DNA from: Cellulomonas pakistanensis
GTDB taxonomy: Bacteria > Actinomycetota > Actinomycetes > Actinomycetales > Cellulomonadaceae
Direction: 5' to 3'
Assembly (NCBI RefSeq): GCF_016862755.1
Contig: NZ_BONO01000003.1
Coordinates: 1 to 64,000 of the forward strand
Length of the DNA: 64,000 nt
Every line of letters starts with the position of its first letter. Position 1 is the stretch's first letter. Shown one piece after another: positions 50,431-57,699 of this stretch. A program made the translations under genes and the position numbers. Below the pieces are notes generated by a model. The model ran no database searches. It worked only from the letters and a program-made list of their open reading frames with translations, and had not been told where the DNA came from.

Positions 50431-52041
50431 GTGCCCTCAACTGTCGAGCCGGTCGATGTCGTCCTGGTCGGTGGCGGGATCATGTCCGCCACGCTCGCCA
50501 CGCTGCTCTCGGAGCTCGAGCCCTCGTGGCGCATCGAGATCGTCGAGCGCCTGGACGGGATCGCGCTGGAGAGCACCGACGCCTGGAACAACGCCGGCAC
50601 CGGCCACGCCGCGCTCTGCGAGCTGAACTACACGCCCGAGCGCGCCGACGGCACGATCGAGATCGGCAAGGCCGTCACGATCAACAAGCAGTTCGCGCTG
50701 TCCTGCCAGCTCTGGGACCACCTCGTCGACGAGGGCCGGCTGCCGCACGACGGGTTCCGGTCCCCGGTCCCGCACCTGACCTTCGTGCGCGGCGCCGACG
50801 ACGTCGACTACCTGCGCCGCCGGTACGCCGCCCTGTCGGCCCACCCGCGGTTCGCGCACCTCGAGTACTCCGAGGACCCGGAGACCATCGCGTCCTGGGC
50901 GCCGCTGGTCATGGCCGACCGCGCGCCGGACGAGCCCGTCGCCGCGACCCGCGCGACCGACGGCCTCGACGTGGACTTCGGCACCCTGACCCGGCTCATG
51001 GTCGACGACCTCGTCGCCCGCGGGACGACGGTCCGCCTGCAGCACGAGGTCCGCCGGATCCGCCGGCGGCGCGGCGGCGGCTGGCGGCTGCAGCTGGTCG
51101 ACCGGGCGTGGAACGCGAGCCCGAGGCGCACGACGCTGGACGCGCGGTTCGTGTTCATCGGCGCGGGCGGCGGCGCGCTGCGGCTGCTGCAGGCCTCGGG
51201 CATCGACGAGATCAAGGGCTACGGCGGCTTCCCGATCAGCGGCCAGTTCCTGCGCACCACCGACCCCGCGCTGGTCGAGCAGCACCGCGGCAAGGTCTAC
51301 GGCAAGGCCGCCGTCGGCTCCCCGCCCATGTCCGTGCCGCACCTCGACACGCGGGTGGTGGCCGGGCAGCCGGCCCTGATGTTCGGCCCGTACGCCGGCT
51401 GGAGCATGAAGTTCCTCAAGGCCGGCTCGTGGACCGACCTGATCCGGACCGTGCGGCCGGGCAACCTCGTGCCGCTGCTCGCGGTCGCGCTGCACAACCT
51501 CGACCTGCTCAAGTACCTGGTGTCCGAGGTGCTCGCGACGCGCGACGCCCGGCTGCGCACGCTGCGCGGGTTCATGCCCGCCGCCCGCGACCGCGACTGG
51601 GAGATGATCACCGCCGGCCAGCGCGTGCAGGTCATCAAGCGCGGCAAGGGCGGCGGTGTGCTGGAGTTCGGCACCGAGCTCATCACCTCCGCCGACGGGT
51701 CCATCGCGGGCCTGCTCGGCGCCTCGCCGGGCGCCTCCACCGCGGCGTCCGCGATGCTCGACCTGCTGCGCCGGTGCTTCCCCGACCGGTTCGCCGGCTG
51801 GCGGCCGCGGCTCGAGGCGATGATGCCGCAGCTCGCGGAGACGGCGGCCCGCGGCACGGGCGCGGCACCCGGCGGCGGCGAGGCGCCCGACGCCGACCCC
51901 GACCTCGAGACCGACGACCCGACGAGCCCCGCGGACGGCACGGAGGGCGTCGGGTACGAGCCCGGCCCGGAGCCGCGTCCCGCGGTGCGCCGGCCCGCAC
52001 GCCCCACGCCGCCGCGGCGCCGGGACACCCCGGTCGCCTGA
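50431..52041 (+). CDS. mqo: Malate:quinone oxidoreductase
   Basis: 536-residue FAD enzyme that oxidises malate to oxaloacetate and feeds electrons to quinone, a membrane-linked alternative to malate dehydrogenase. The FAD fold is DVVLVGGGIMSATLATLL, followed by STDAWNNAGTGHAALCELNY and the second set VFIGAGGGALRLLQASGI. Further Mqo motifs are GGFPISGQFLRT, HRGKVYGKAAVGSPPMSVPH and FGPYAGWSMKFLK. The last 50 residues are Pro/Gly/Asp-rich and outside the family. GTG 50431 fits TACCAT at 6 bases. A hairpin follows. Confidence 0.96.
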   Translation: MPSTVEPVDVVLVGGGIMSATLATLLSELEPSWRIEIVERLDGIALESTDAWNNAGTGHAALCELNYTPERADGTIEIGKAVTINKQFALSCQLWDHLVDEGRLPHDGFRSPVPHLTFVRGADDVDYLRRRYAALSAHPRFAHLEYSEDPETIASWAPLVMADRAPDEPVAATRATDGLDVDFGTLTRLMVDDLVARGTTVRLQHEVRRIRRRRGGGWRLQLVDRAWNASPRRTTLDARFVFIGAGGGALRLLQASGIDEIKGYGGFPISGQFLRTTDPALVEQHRGKVYGKAAVGSPPMSVPHLDTRVVAGQPALMFGPYAGWSMKFLKAGSWTDLIRTVRPGNLVPLLAVALHNLDLLKYLVSEVLATRDARLRTLRGFMPAARDRDWEMITAGQRVQVIKRGKGGGVLEFGTELITSADGSIAGLLGASPGASTAASAMLDLLRRCFPDRFAGWRPRLEAMMPQLAETAARGTGAAPGGGEAPDADPDLETDDPTSPADGTEGVGYEPGPEPRPAVRRPARPTPPRRRDTPVA

Positions 52042-52046
52042 GGCCG

Positions 52047-52066
52047 CCCCGGTCGCCGGACCGGGG
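52047..52066 (+). terminator. Stem-loop after mqo
   Basis: CCCCGGTC at 52047-52054 and GACCGGGG at 52059-52066 form a perfect stem with loop GCCG, 6 bases past the stop. Confidence 0.6.
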
Positions 52067-52087
52067 TGGGTGCGGGACCGTGGGTCC

Positions 52088-52693
52088 ATGAGAGCCGTCG
52101 TCCTGAACTGCACGCTGAAGCCGTCGCCGCAGCCGTCGAACACGGACGCGCTCGCCGGGGTCGTCGTCGAGGCCCTGGAGGGCCACGGCGTCGAGGTCAC
52201 CACGATCCGCCTGGCCGACCACGACATCCCGCCGGGGGTCGAGTCCGACCTCGGCGGCACCGACGAGTGGCCGGCGGTCCGCCGCGCGGTGCTCGACGCC
52301 GAGATCCTCGTCGTCGCCACGCCGACCTGGGTCGGGCACCCGTCGTCGATCGCCCAGCGGATGCTGGAGCGGATGGACGCGATGATCTCGGAGACCGACG
52401 ACGACGGGCGCCCCGTCGCCTACAACCGGGTCGCCGGCGTCGTCGTCACCGGCAACGAGGACGGCGCCCACCACGTGATCTCGGAGATCGCGGGCGGGCT
52501 CGTCGACATCGGGTTCACGATCCCCCCCCAGGCGTGGACGTACTGGAACCGCGGCCCGGGCCCGGGGCCCGAGTACTCCAGCACCGACGAGGGGCACGAG
52601 TGGAGCCGCTCGACCGGGCGCGCGATGGCGCAGAACCTCGTCGGGGTCGCCCGGGCGCTCGCCGCGGCGCCGCTGGGTCCGCCCGCTTCCTGA
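52088..52693 (+). CDS. NADPH-dependent FMN reductase/flavodoxin-like protein
   Basis: 201 residues with a flavodoxin-like fold: AVVLNCTLKPSPQPSNTDAL for the phosphate loop, ILVVATPTWVGHPSSIAQ for the flavin ring site, and VVVTGNEDGAHHVISEIAG. It resembles the NAD(P)H-dependent FMN reductase family found widely in actinobacteria. ATG 52088 has GACCGT 6 bases upstream. The C-terminal region includes WTYWNRGPGPGPEYSSTDEG, a family-typical loop. Likely a cytosolic quinone or FMN reductase. Confidence 0.87.
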   Translation: MRAVVLNCTLKPSPQPSNTDALAGVVVEALEGHGVEVTTIRLADHDIPPGVESDLGGTDEWPAVRRAVLDAEILVVATPTWVGHPSSIAQRMLERMDAMISETDDDGRPVAYNRVAGVVVTGNEDGAHHVISEIAGGLVDIGFTIPPQAWTYWNRGPGPGPEYSSTDEGHEWSRSTGRAMAQNLVGVARALAAAPLGPPAS

Positions 52694-52708
52694 CGCAACG
52701 CGCGCCGG

Positions 52709-52753
52709 CACCGCCGCGCGGGCCCACCGCCGCGCGGACGCACCGCCGCGCGG
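52709..52753. repeat. Three copies of a 13-mer, period 16
   Basis: CACCGCCGCGCGG at 52709-52721, 52725-52737 and 52741-52753, immediately after the FMN reductase gene. Confidence 0.55.
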
Positions 52754-52768
52754 GCCGGAGACGCACCG

Positions 52769-52862
52769 CGGCCCCCGGGAGCGCACCGCTCCCGGGGGCC
52801 GACCTGGTGCGGCGGTCCGGTGCCCGAGCCGCCCCCTGCGGGCTCGGACGCCGGTCCGCCGC
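52769..52862. terminator. Two successive strong stem-loops
   Basis: The first has perfect 14-base arms (52769-52782 with 52788-52801; CGGCCCCCGGGAGC) and loop GCACC. The second has arms 52809-52820 and 52851-52862 (11 of 12) enclosing an inner 7-base CCGAGCC/GGCTCGG stem. Together with the 13-mers they fill the first half of a 365-base gap; the second half carries Crp-type palindromes. Confidence 0.65.
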
Positions 52863-52930
52863 GCGCCCGGGAGGTGCCCTCCGCACCGCCCGCGCGCGTC
52901 ACCCCTGTACTCCGCAGGTGATGACGATCC

Positions 52931-52983
52931 GTCACACCGTCGGCGTGTGACCTCGATCACACGCCGTGACAGCAGTCACGGCG
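52931..52983. promoter_or_regulatory. Cluster of GTGAC/GTCAC inverted repeats including a perfect Crp-type site
   Basis: Three palindromes touch or overlap. GTCACAC-N7-GTGTGAC spans 52931-52951. TGTGA-CCTCGA-TCACA at 52946-52961 is a perfect Crp/GlxR consensus. CGCCGTGAC-AGCA-GTCACGGCG spans 52962-52983. The cluster lies 76-128 bases before the phosphatase start. It probably binds a Crp/FNR-family protein. Confidence 0.6.
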
Positions 52984-53058
52984 AGCCGTCGCAGGACGGC
53001 GCGACGCCCCGGCGACGCCGCGGATGCGGGCCCCGGCGGGCCCTGCCACCGTGGGGGC

Positions 53059-53775
53059 ATGACCAGCAGACTCGTGCTCGTCCGCCACGGGGAGAGCGAG
53101 GGCAACGTCGCCGCGACCAGCGCCGAGCGCTCCGGGGAGCAGACCGTCGGCGTGCCCTGGCGGGACGCCGACACCCCCCTGTCCGCCACCGGCGAGGAGC
53201 AGGCCCGCGCCCTCGGCGCCCACCTCGCGACCCTGCCGCCGGACGAGGCGCCCGAGGTCGTGTGGTGCTCCCCGTACGTCCGCGCCCGCCGCACGGCGGA
53301 GCTCGCGCTCGAGAAGGCCGGCCTGCCGCTCCGCACCGTGGTCGACGAGCGGCTGCGCGACCGCGAGCTGGGCATCCTCGACGGCCTGACGAGCCACGGC
53401 GTGGACGCGCGGTTCCCGGACGAGGCCGCGCGGCGCGACCGGCTCGGCAAGATGTACTTCCGGCCGCCGGGCGGGGAGTCCTGGGCCGACGTCGCGCTCC
53501 GGCTGCGGTCCGTGGTCGGCGACATCGAGCGCCACGAGGACGGCCGCCGGGTGCTGGTCGTCTGCCACGACGCGGTCATCTGGCTGCTGCGCTACGTGTG
53601 CGAGGGCATGACCGAGGACCAGCTCATGGCGCAGGTCGCCGAGCACAGCGTGCGGAACGCCTCCGTCACCGTCCTGGTCGGCGGGCCCGGCGGCTGGCGC
53701 GCCGAGGTCGTCGACGACGTCGCGCACCTGGCCGGCGCGGACGTCACCGAGCACCCGGGGCAGGGCGATGACTGA
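53059..53775 (+). CDS. Histidine phosphatase family protein
   Basis: 238 residues with the phosphoglycerate-mutase fold. The catalytic RHG motif is LVLVRHGESEGN with the histidine near residue 9. WCSPYVRARRTAEL, RLRDRELGILDG and VVCHDAVIWLLRYV supply the other active-site residues. The insert PLSATGEEQARALG is usual. It resembles broad-specificity phosphatases more than glycolytic mutase. ATG 53059 has CACCGT 6 bases upstream. It overlaps nnrD by 8 bases. Confidence 0.93.
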   Translation: MTSRLVLVRHGESEGNVAATSAERSGEQTVGVPWRDADTPLSATGEEQARALGAHLATLPPDEAPEVVWCSPYVRARRTAELALEKAGLPLRTVVDERLRDRELGILDGLTSHGVDARFPDEAARRDRLGKMYFRPPGGESWADVALRLRSVVGDIERHEDGRRVLVVCHDAVIWLLRYVCEGMTEDQLMAQVAEHSVRNASVTVLVGGPGGWRAEVVDDVAHLAGADVTEHPGQGDD

Positions 53776-54631
53776 CCCGGCCCCGCTGACCCCCGCCCTG
53801 CTGCGCGACTGGCCGCTGCCCGCGCGCGACGGCACCAAGGACTCCCGGGGCGGCGTGCTCGTCGTCGGCGGCGCGCGCCGCACGCCCGGGGCCGCGGCGC
53901 TCGCCGGGCTGACCGCGCTGCGGATCGGCGCCGGCCGGCTCACGCTCGCCGTGGCGGAGTCCGTCGCCGCCCCGCTCGCGGTCGCCACCCCGGAGGCGGG
54001 CGTGCTCGCCCTGACCGAGGACGAGGACGGCTCCCCCACCGGCGAGACGCCCCCGCACCTGGCCGCCGAGCTCGAGCGCGCGGACGCCGTCGTGGTCGGC
54101 CCCGGCCTGGACGAGCCCGAGGGCACCGCCGCGCTGGTCCGCTCCGTGCTCGGCGCGCTCGAGGGCCGCGACGCCGCGGTGCTGCTCGACGCCTTCGCGC
54201 TCGGGGTGCTGCCGGGGCTGCGCGACGAGGTGACGCTGCCCGCGCGCACCGTGCTCACGCCGAACCTCGCGGAGGCGGCCCGGCTGCTCGACGTCGACGA
54301 GGCCGACCCCGACGACGCGGCGGCGCGGGTCGCCGGGCGGTGGGGCGCCGTCGTCTCCTGCGCGGGCACGATCGCGCACCCCGACGGCCGGACGTGGGCG
54401 TCGGCGACCGGCTACGCCGGGCTCGGGACGTCAGGCAGCGGTGACGTGCTGGCCGGGGCGATCGCCGGGCTCCTCGCCGGCGGCGCCCCCGCCGAGCAGG
54501 CCGCGAGCTGGGGCACCGCCGTGCACGGTGCCGCCGGGGACCGCCTGGCGGCCCGCGTCGGCCCGCTGGGCTACCTGGCGCGCGAGCTCGCGGACGAGGT
54601 CCCCGCCGTCCTCGTCGAGCTGCAGGCCTGA
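53768..54631 (+). CDS. nnrD: ADP-dependent NAD(P)H-hydrate dehydratase
   Basis: 287-residue ribokinase-fold repair enzyme that regenerates NAD(P)H from its hydrate. Motifs are KDSRGGVLVVGGARRTPGAA, ALRIGAGRLTLAV, VVVGPGLDEPEG, TVLTPNLAEAARLL and the key GLGTSGSGDVLAGAIAGLLA. The epimerase half (NnrE) is not fused and not in the window. ATG 53768 overlaps the phosphatase stop. The last 201 bases are antisense to the opposing membrane protein gene, an unusually long overlap. Confidence 0.93.
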   Translation: MTDPAPLTPALLRDWPLPARDGTKDSRGGVLVVGGARRTPGAAALAGLTALRIGAGRLTLAVAESVAAPLAVATPEAGVLALTEDEDGSPTGETPPHLAAELERADAVVVGPGLDEPEGTAALVRSVLGALEGRDAAVLLDAFALGVLPGLRDEVTLPARTVLTPNLAEAARLLDVDEADPDDAAARVAGRWGAVVSCAGTIAHPDGRTWASATGYAGLGTSGSGDVLAGAIAGLLAGGAPAEQAASWGTAVHGAAGDRLAARVGPLGYLARELADEVPAVLVELQA

Positions 54632-55906
54632 CGGGGCGGCGCCGGCCGACCCGTCCGGCCCGGCGCGGCCGCCGCCCGGCTCGGCGACGTGGTCGGCGGC
54701 CACCTCGTAGCGGAACTGGGTGACGGTGGGCTCGTCGATGCCGGCGGCCTCCGAGCGCAGCGTGACCTCCTCGTGGCCGGACAGCCGGCCGGTGGACGCG
54801 TCGACGAGCAGCACCTGCACCGCGTCGACCGGTGCGTCCGCCTGCGGGGGCACCGCGAGCGCCACCGCCCGCCGCCCGGTGCGGTCCGTGACCTCGCCCG
54901 CCAGGGTGAGTCCGGGCTCGTCCGCGAGGACGGTCCACAGCGCCGCCTCGAACGCCGACGGCAGCACGTACCCGTCCGTGGTGGCCGTCACCGCGCGGTA
55001 GAGGCACCAGGCGGCGTCCGGGGTGTCCGGGCCGCAGCCGACCGCCGCGCCGCCCGCCAGCTCGAGCAGCCCGGCGCGCAGCGTCGCCGGGTCCGCGGAC
55101 AGGTCGGTGAACCGGTCGGGGTCGAGCGTCCCGGCGGGCAGCCGGTCGACCGCCGCGTCGGCCGGGGCCGTGTCGACCGCCGCGAGCCGGCCGTCCTCCC
55201 CGAGGTGCGCGCCGCGCCACTCCAGCGCGGTGAGCGCGCCGTCCGGCTCCAGCCAGGTCTCCCGGACGACGGGGTCGACGGTGGAGGTGGAACCGTCCGC
55301 GCCCACGACGGTGCTGAGGTACCAGGCCTGCGAGCGCACGTGCTGCACGTCGCCCGCGGGCTCGGGGTCGACCTGGTCGGCGGCGGTGGCGGCGAGCTCG
55401 AGCAGCGTCTCCCGCGCCGGCGCGCCCTCGCCCGCGGCGAGGTCCTCGGCCGCGACGGGCAGCGCGAGCAGCGGTGGCGAGCCGCTCGCGACCGCGGCGG
55501 GCGGGTCGTGCAGGGGCAGCAGGGCGAGGACGGTGCCGCCCACCGCGGCCGCGGCGACGCCCGCCGCCGCGGCCAGCCAGCGGCGGCGGGGGGTCCAGGT
55601 GCGTCGGGCGGCACGGGTCAGGGGGACGACCCGTGCGGGGTCGGCGGGGTCGGCGGGGTGGGTGGGGTCCGCGTCGGCCGCGTCGGCGGCGTCCGTGGCA
55701 CCGGCCGGGTCGTCGGCCCCGGCGGCGCCGGCCGGGCCCGCGGCGCCCGCCGGGCCGGACGCGAGGATCCGCGCGAGCAGCGCCTCGTCCCCGGGCAGGG
55801 CGACGGGCGCGGGCTCGGCGGCGCCGTGCGGCGCGAGCAGGGCGCGCAGGGCGTCCGCCTCGGCGCGGGCGGCGTGCAGCGCGGCGTCGCGGTCGTCGTC
55901 GGTCAC
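54431..55906 (-). CDS. Membrane protein co-encoded with ECF sigma factor
   Basis: 491 residues. A cytoplasmic N-terminus of about 100 residues is followed by one transmembrane helix at about residues 106-130 and a large extracellular part. The layout resembles the CU044_5270 family, which commonly follows ECF sigma genes, and suggests an anti-sigma or sensor role; no zinc-type anti-sigma motif is visible. GTG 55906 overlaps the sigma stop in GTGA. The last 67 codons run antisense into nnrD and are Gly/Ala-rich, probably beyond the functional domain. Confidence 0.78.
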   Translation of the reverse strand: MTDDDRDAALHAARAEADALRALLAPHGAAEPAPVALPGDEALLARILASGPAGAAGPAGAAGADDPAGATDAADAADADPTHPADPADPARVVPLTRAARRTWTPRRRWLAAAAGVAAAAVGGTVLALLPLHDPPAAVASGSPPLLALPVAAEDLAAGEGAPARETLLELAATAADQVDPEPAGDVQHVRSQAWYLSTVVGADGSTSTVDPVVRETWLEPDGALTALEWRGAHLGEDGRLAAVDTAPADAAVDRLPAGTLDPDRFTDLSADPATLRAGLLELAGGAAVGCGPDTPDAAWCLYRAVTATTDGYVLPSAFEAALWTVLADEPGLTLAGEVTDRTGRRAVALAVPPQADAPVDAVQVLLVDASTGRLSGHEEVTLRSEAAGIDEPTVTQFRYEVAADHVAEPGGGRAGPDGSAGAAPSGLQLDEDGGDLVRELARQVAQRADAGRQAVPGGTVHGGAPARGLLGGGAAGEEPGDRPGQHVTAA

Positions 55907-56619
55907 CGGCCCCTCCCCCCTCGTCCCGCGGCGCCCGGTCCGGGCCTGCCGTCGTCGGTCGTGCCGTCCTGCCCCGTGCCGTCCTGCCCCGCGCCGTCCC
56001 GCTCCTCGCGGCCGAGCCTCCCGCCGCCGGGCCCGCCTCCGTCGACCACCCCGCCGCCGGGCCCGCCTCCGTCGACCACCCCGCCCGCGAGCGCCGCGGC
56101 CAGCCGGGCGCGCGCCCGGGAGAGCCGCGAGGTGAGCGCGCTGGGCGAGCAGCCGAGCACCTCGGCCGCCTCGCCCGGCGTCAGCCCGCCCCACACCGTC
56201 AGCGACATCGCCTCGCCCTCGGCCGGCGGGAGCAGGGCGAGCAGCCGCCGCGCCAGGTCGTCGCCGGCCAGCCGGTCGGCCGGGTCCGGGACCGGTGCGC
56301 GGGTGGGCTCGGCCGCCGCGGCGCCGGCGACGCTGCGCAGGACGCGGCCGTGCTGCTCGCGCACGTGCAGCACCTTGTTCCGCGCGACCCCGAACACCCA
56401 GGGCCGCAGGCCGTCGTCCGCGGCGGGCGCGTCGCCCCACCGGCGCCACAGCACCAGGAAGGTCTCGGAGACGACGTCCTCGGCCAGGTCGTCCGGCACC
56501 TGCCGCCGGGCCCAGCCGCGGACCTGCGGGGCGAGCAGGCGGTACGCAGCGGCGAACGCCGCGGCGTCGCCGTCCTCCGCGAGGGCGCGGTCGCCGCCCT
56601 CGTCGCCCCCTGCCCCCAC
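55903..56619 (-). CDS. ECF RNA polymerase sigma factor
   Basis: 238 residues. Region 2 is at about residues 23-90 (VPDDLAEDVVSETFLVLWRR, LRPWVFGVARNKVLHVRE) and region 4 at about 125-175 (LPPAEGEAMSLTVWGGLTPG, AAEVLGCSPSALTSRLSRAR). About 60 C-terminal residues are Gly/Asp-rich, with the doubled word GGVVDGGGPG from a tandem DNA repeat; this is not part of the sigma fold. GTG 56619 follows GAGGA. The I36-like secreted protein gene is 19 bases upstream and the membrane partner overlaps downstream. Confidence 0.92.
   Translation of the reverse strand: MGAGGDEGGDRALAEDGDAAAFAAAYRLLAPQVRGWARRQVPDDLAEDVVSETFLVLWRRWGDAPAADDGLRPWVFGVARNKVLHVREQHGRVLRSVAGAAAAEPTRAPVPDPADRLAGDDLARRLLALLPPAEGEAMSLTVWGGLTPGEAAEVLGCSPSALTSRLSRARARLAAALAGGVVDGGGPGGGVVDGGGPGGGRLGREERDGAGQDGTGQDGTTDDGRPGPGAAGRGGRGR
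56021..56080 (-). repeat. Perfect tandem duplication of 30 bases in the sigma gene
   Basis: 56021-56050 and 56051-56080 are identical (start CCGCCGCCGGGCCCG). It adds exactly ten codons in frame to the C-terminal tail. Copy number may vary between strains. Confidence 0.9.
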
Positions 56620-56638
56620 GCCGTCCTCAGGTCGCTCG

Positions 56639-57052
56639 TCAGCATGTCGTCGCAGTCATCGTACGGACCGACAGGCTGCCCACGGACGTGCTCGGCGTCT
56701 GCGCGCCGGCGTTCCAGCAGGTCGTGGACCCGGTGCCGCCCGACCCGGAGTAGGTGCGCACGTCGAGCGCCATGCGGTTCCAGACCGACCCCGCGCTCCC
56801 GAGGGTCGTCGCCTGCAGTCCCGTGGCGCCGGTGGACCAGAACGCGCCGGAGAACCCCGTGCCGCTCCACAGGCAGAACCGGCCCGCCGCGCACTGGCTG
56901 CTGCTGTACCCGGTCACCTCGACCGGCCCGGCGGGGTCGTCGTCCGCGGCGCCCGCGGGCACGGCGGAGGCGCCCAGGGCGAGGGCGACGGCGCCGACGA
57001 CGAGGGCGGCGCGCAGGCGACGGACGGGCGGGTGCTGCACATGAGGGTTCAT
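56639..57052 (-). CDS. Secreted peptidase inhibitor family I36-like protein
   Basis: 137 residues. A signal peptide (VRRLRAALVVGAVALALGAS) ends near PAGAA, and the mature domain has SQCAAGRFCLWSGTGFSG with paired cysteines, later SVWNRMALDVRTY and TTCWNAGAQ. This matches the small crystallin-like domain of peptidase inhibitor family I36 (SMPI). Two disulfides are likely. ATG 57052 has CAGCGT 6 bases upstream and a perfect Crp-type site centred 43 bases before. Being first in the sigma operon is unusual. Confidence 0.85.
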   Translation of the reverse strand: MNPHVQHPPVRRLRAALVVGAVALALGASAVPAGAADDDPAGPVEVTGYSSSQCAAGRFCLWSGTGFSGAFWSTGATGLQATTLGSAGSVWNRMALDVRTYSGSGGTGSTTCWNAGAQTPSTSVGSLSVRTMTATTC

Positions 57053-57087
57053 CCCGGCACGCTGCCCGGCCGTCACGCGCGCCCGCC

Positions 57088-57103
57088 TGTGAGATACCTC
57101 ACA
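57088..57103. promoter_or_regulatory. Perfect Crp/GlxR-type site between I36 and NUDIX genes
   Basis: TGTGAGATACCTCACA matches TGTGA-N6-TCACA including the central T-A favoured by actinobacterial Crp/GlxR. Its centre is about 43 bases before the I36 start and 35 bases before the NUDIX start, positions consistent with activation of the first and occlusion of the second. Confidence 0.7.
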
Positions 57104-57130
57104 CGGCGGGTCGTGGCAGAGTCGTGCCCC

Positions 57131-57631
57131 GTGACCGACCGCTACGCGCCCGACGACCGCTACGCCGCCGACGACCACCTGGGCCACCGCTCGCTGCTCG
57201 TCGCCGCCGCCTACGTGCTGCTGCTCCGCGGGGACGAGGTGCTGCTGCAGCTCCGGCACGGCACCGGGTACATGGACGGGCGGTGGGCGACGCTCGCCGG
57301 GCACGTCGACCCCGGGGAGTCCGTGCACGAGGCCGCCGTCCGGGAGGCCGCCGAGGAGGCGGGCATCCGCGTCGACCCCGTCGACCTCGAGCCCGTGACG
57401 ACGCTGCACCGGTTCGAGCGCGGCGGCCCGCAGGTCGAGCAGCGGTGCGACTGGTTCTTCGCCGTGCGGCGCTGGTCGGGCGAGCCGGCCGTGGCCGAGC
57501 CCGACAAGGCCGTCGAGATGCGCTGGTTCCCGCTGGGCGCGCTGCCCGACCTGGTCGTGCCGCACGAGCGCCTCGTGCTCGACGGCCTGCGGGACGGCGC
57601 GCTGCCCGCGGTGGTGTCGCTGCCCTCCTGA
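57131..57631 (+). CDS. NUDIX hydrolase
   Basis: 166 residues. The Nudix box is G-x5-E-x7-REAAEEAGI with the preceding GRWATLAGHVDPGES. LVAAAYVLLLRGDEVLLQLR is the first strand pair. Typical of small NUDIX proteins acting on NTPs or nucleoside diphosphate sugars; substrate not predictable. GTG 57131 lies 8 bases after CAGAGT at 57117-57122. Divergent from the I36-sigma operon. Confidence 0.93.
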   Translation: MTDRYAPDDRYAADDHLGHRSLLVAAAYVLLLRGDEVLLQLRHGTGYMDGRWATLAGHVDPGESVHEAAVREAAEEAGIRVDPVDLEPVTTLHRFERGGPQVEQRCDWFFAVRRWSGEPAVAEPDKAVEMRWFPLGALPDLVVPHERLVLDGLRDGALPAVVSLPS

Positions 57632-57699
57632 CCCCGCGGCGACGCGGGCGCACCAGGCGCACCGACCGCCCCGGCCGCCCCGGGCGGCGCGCCGCCGCC

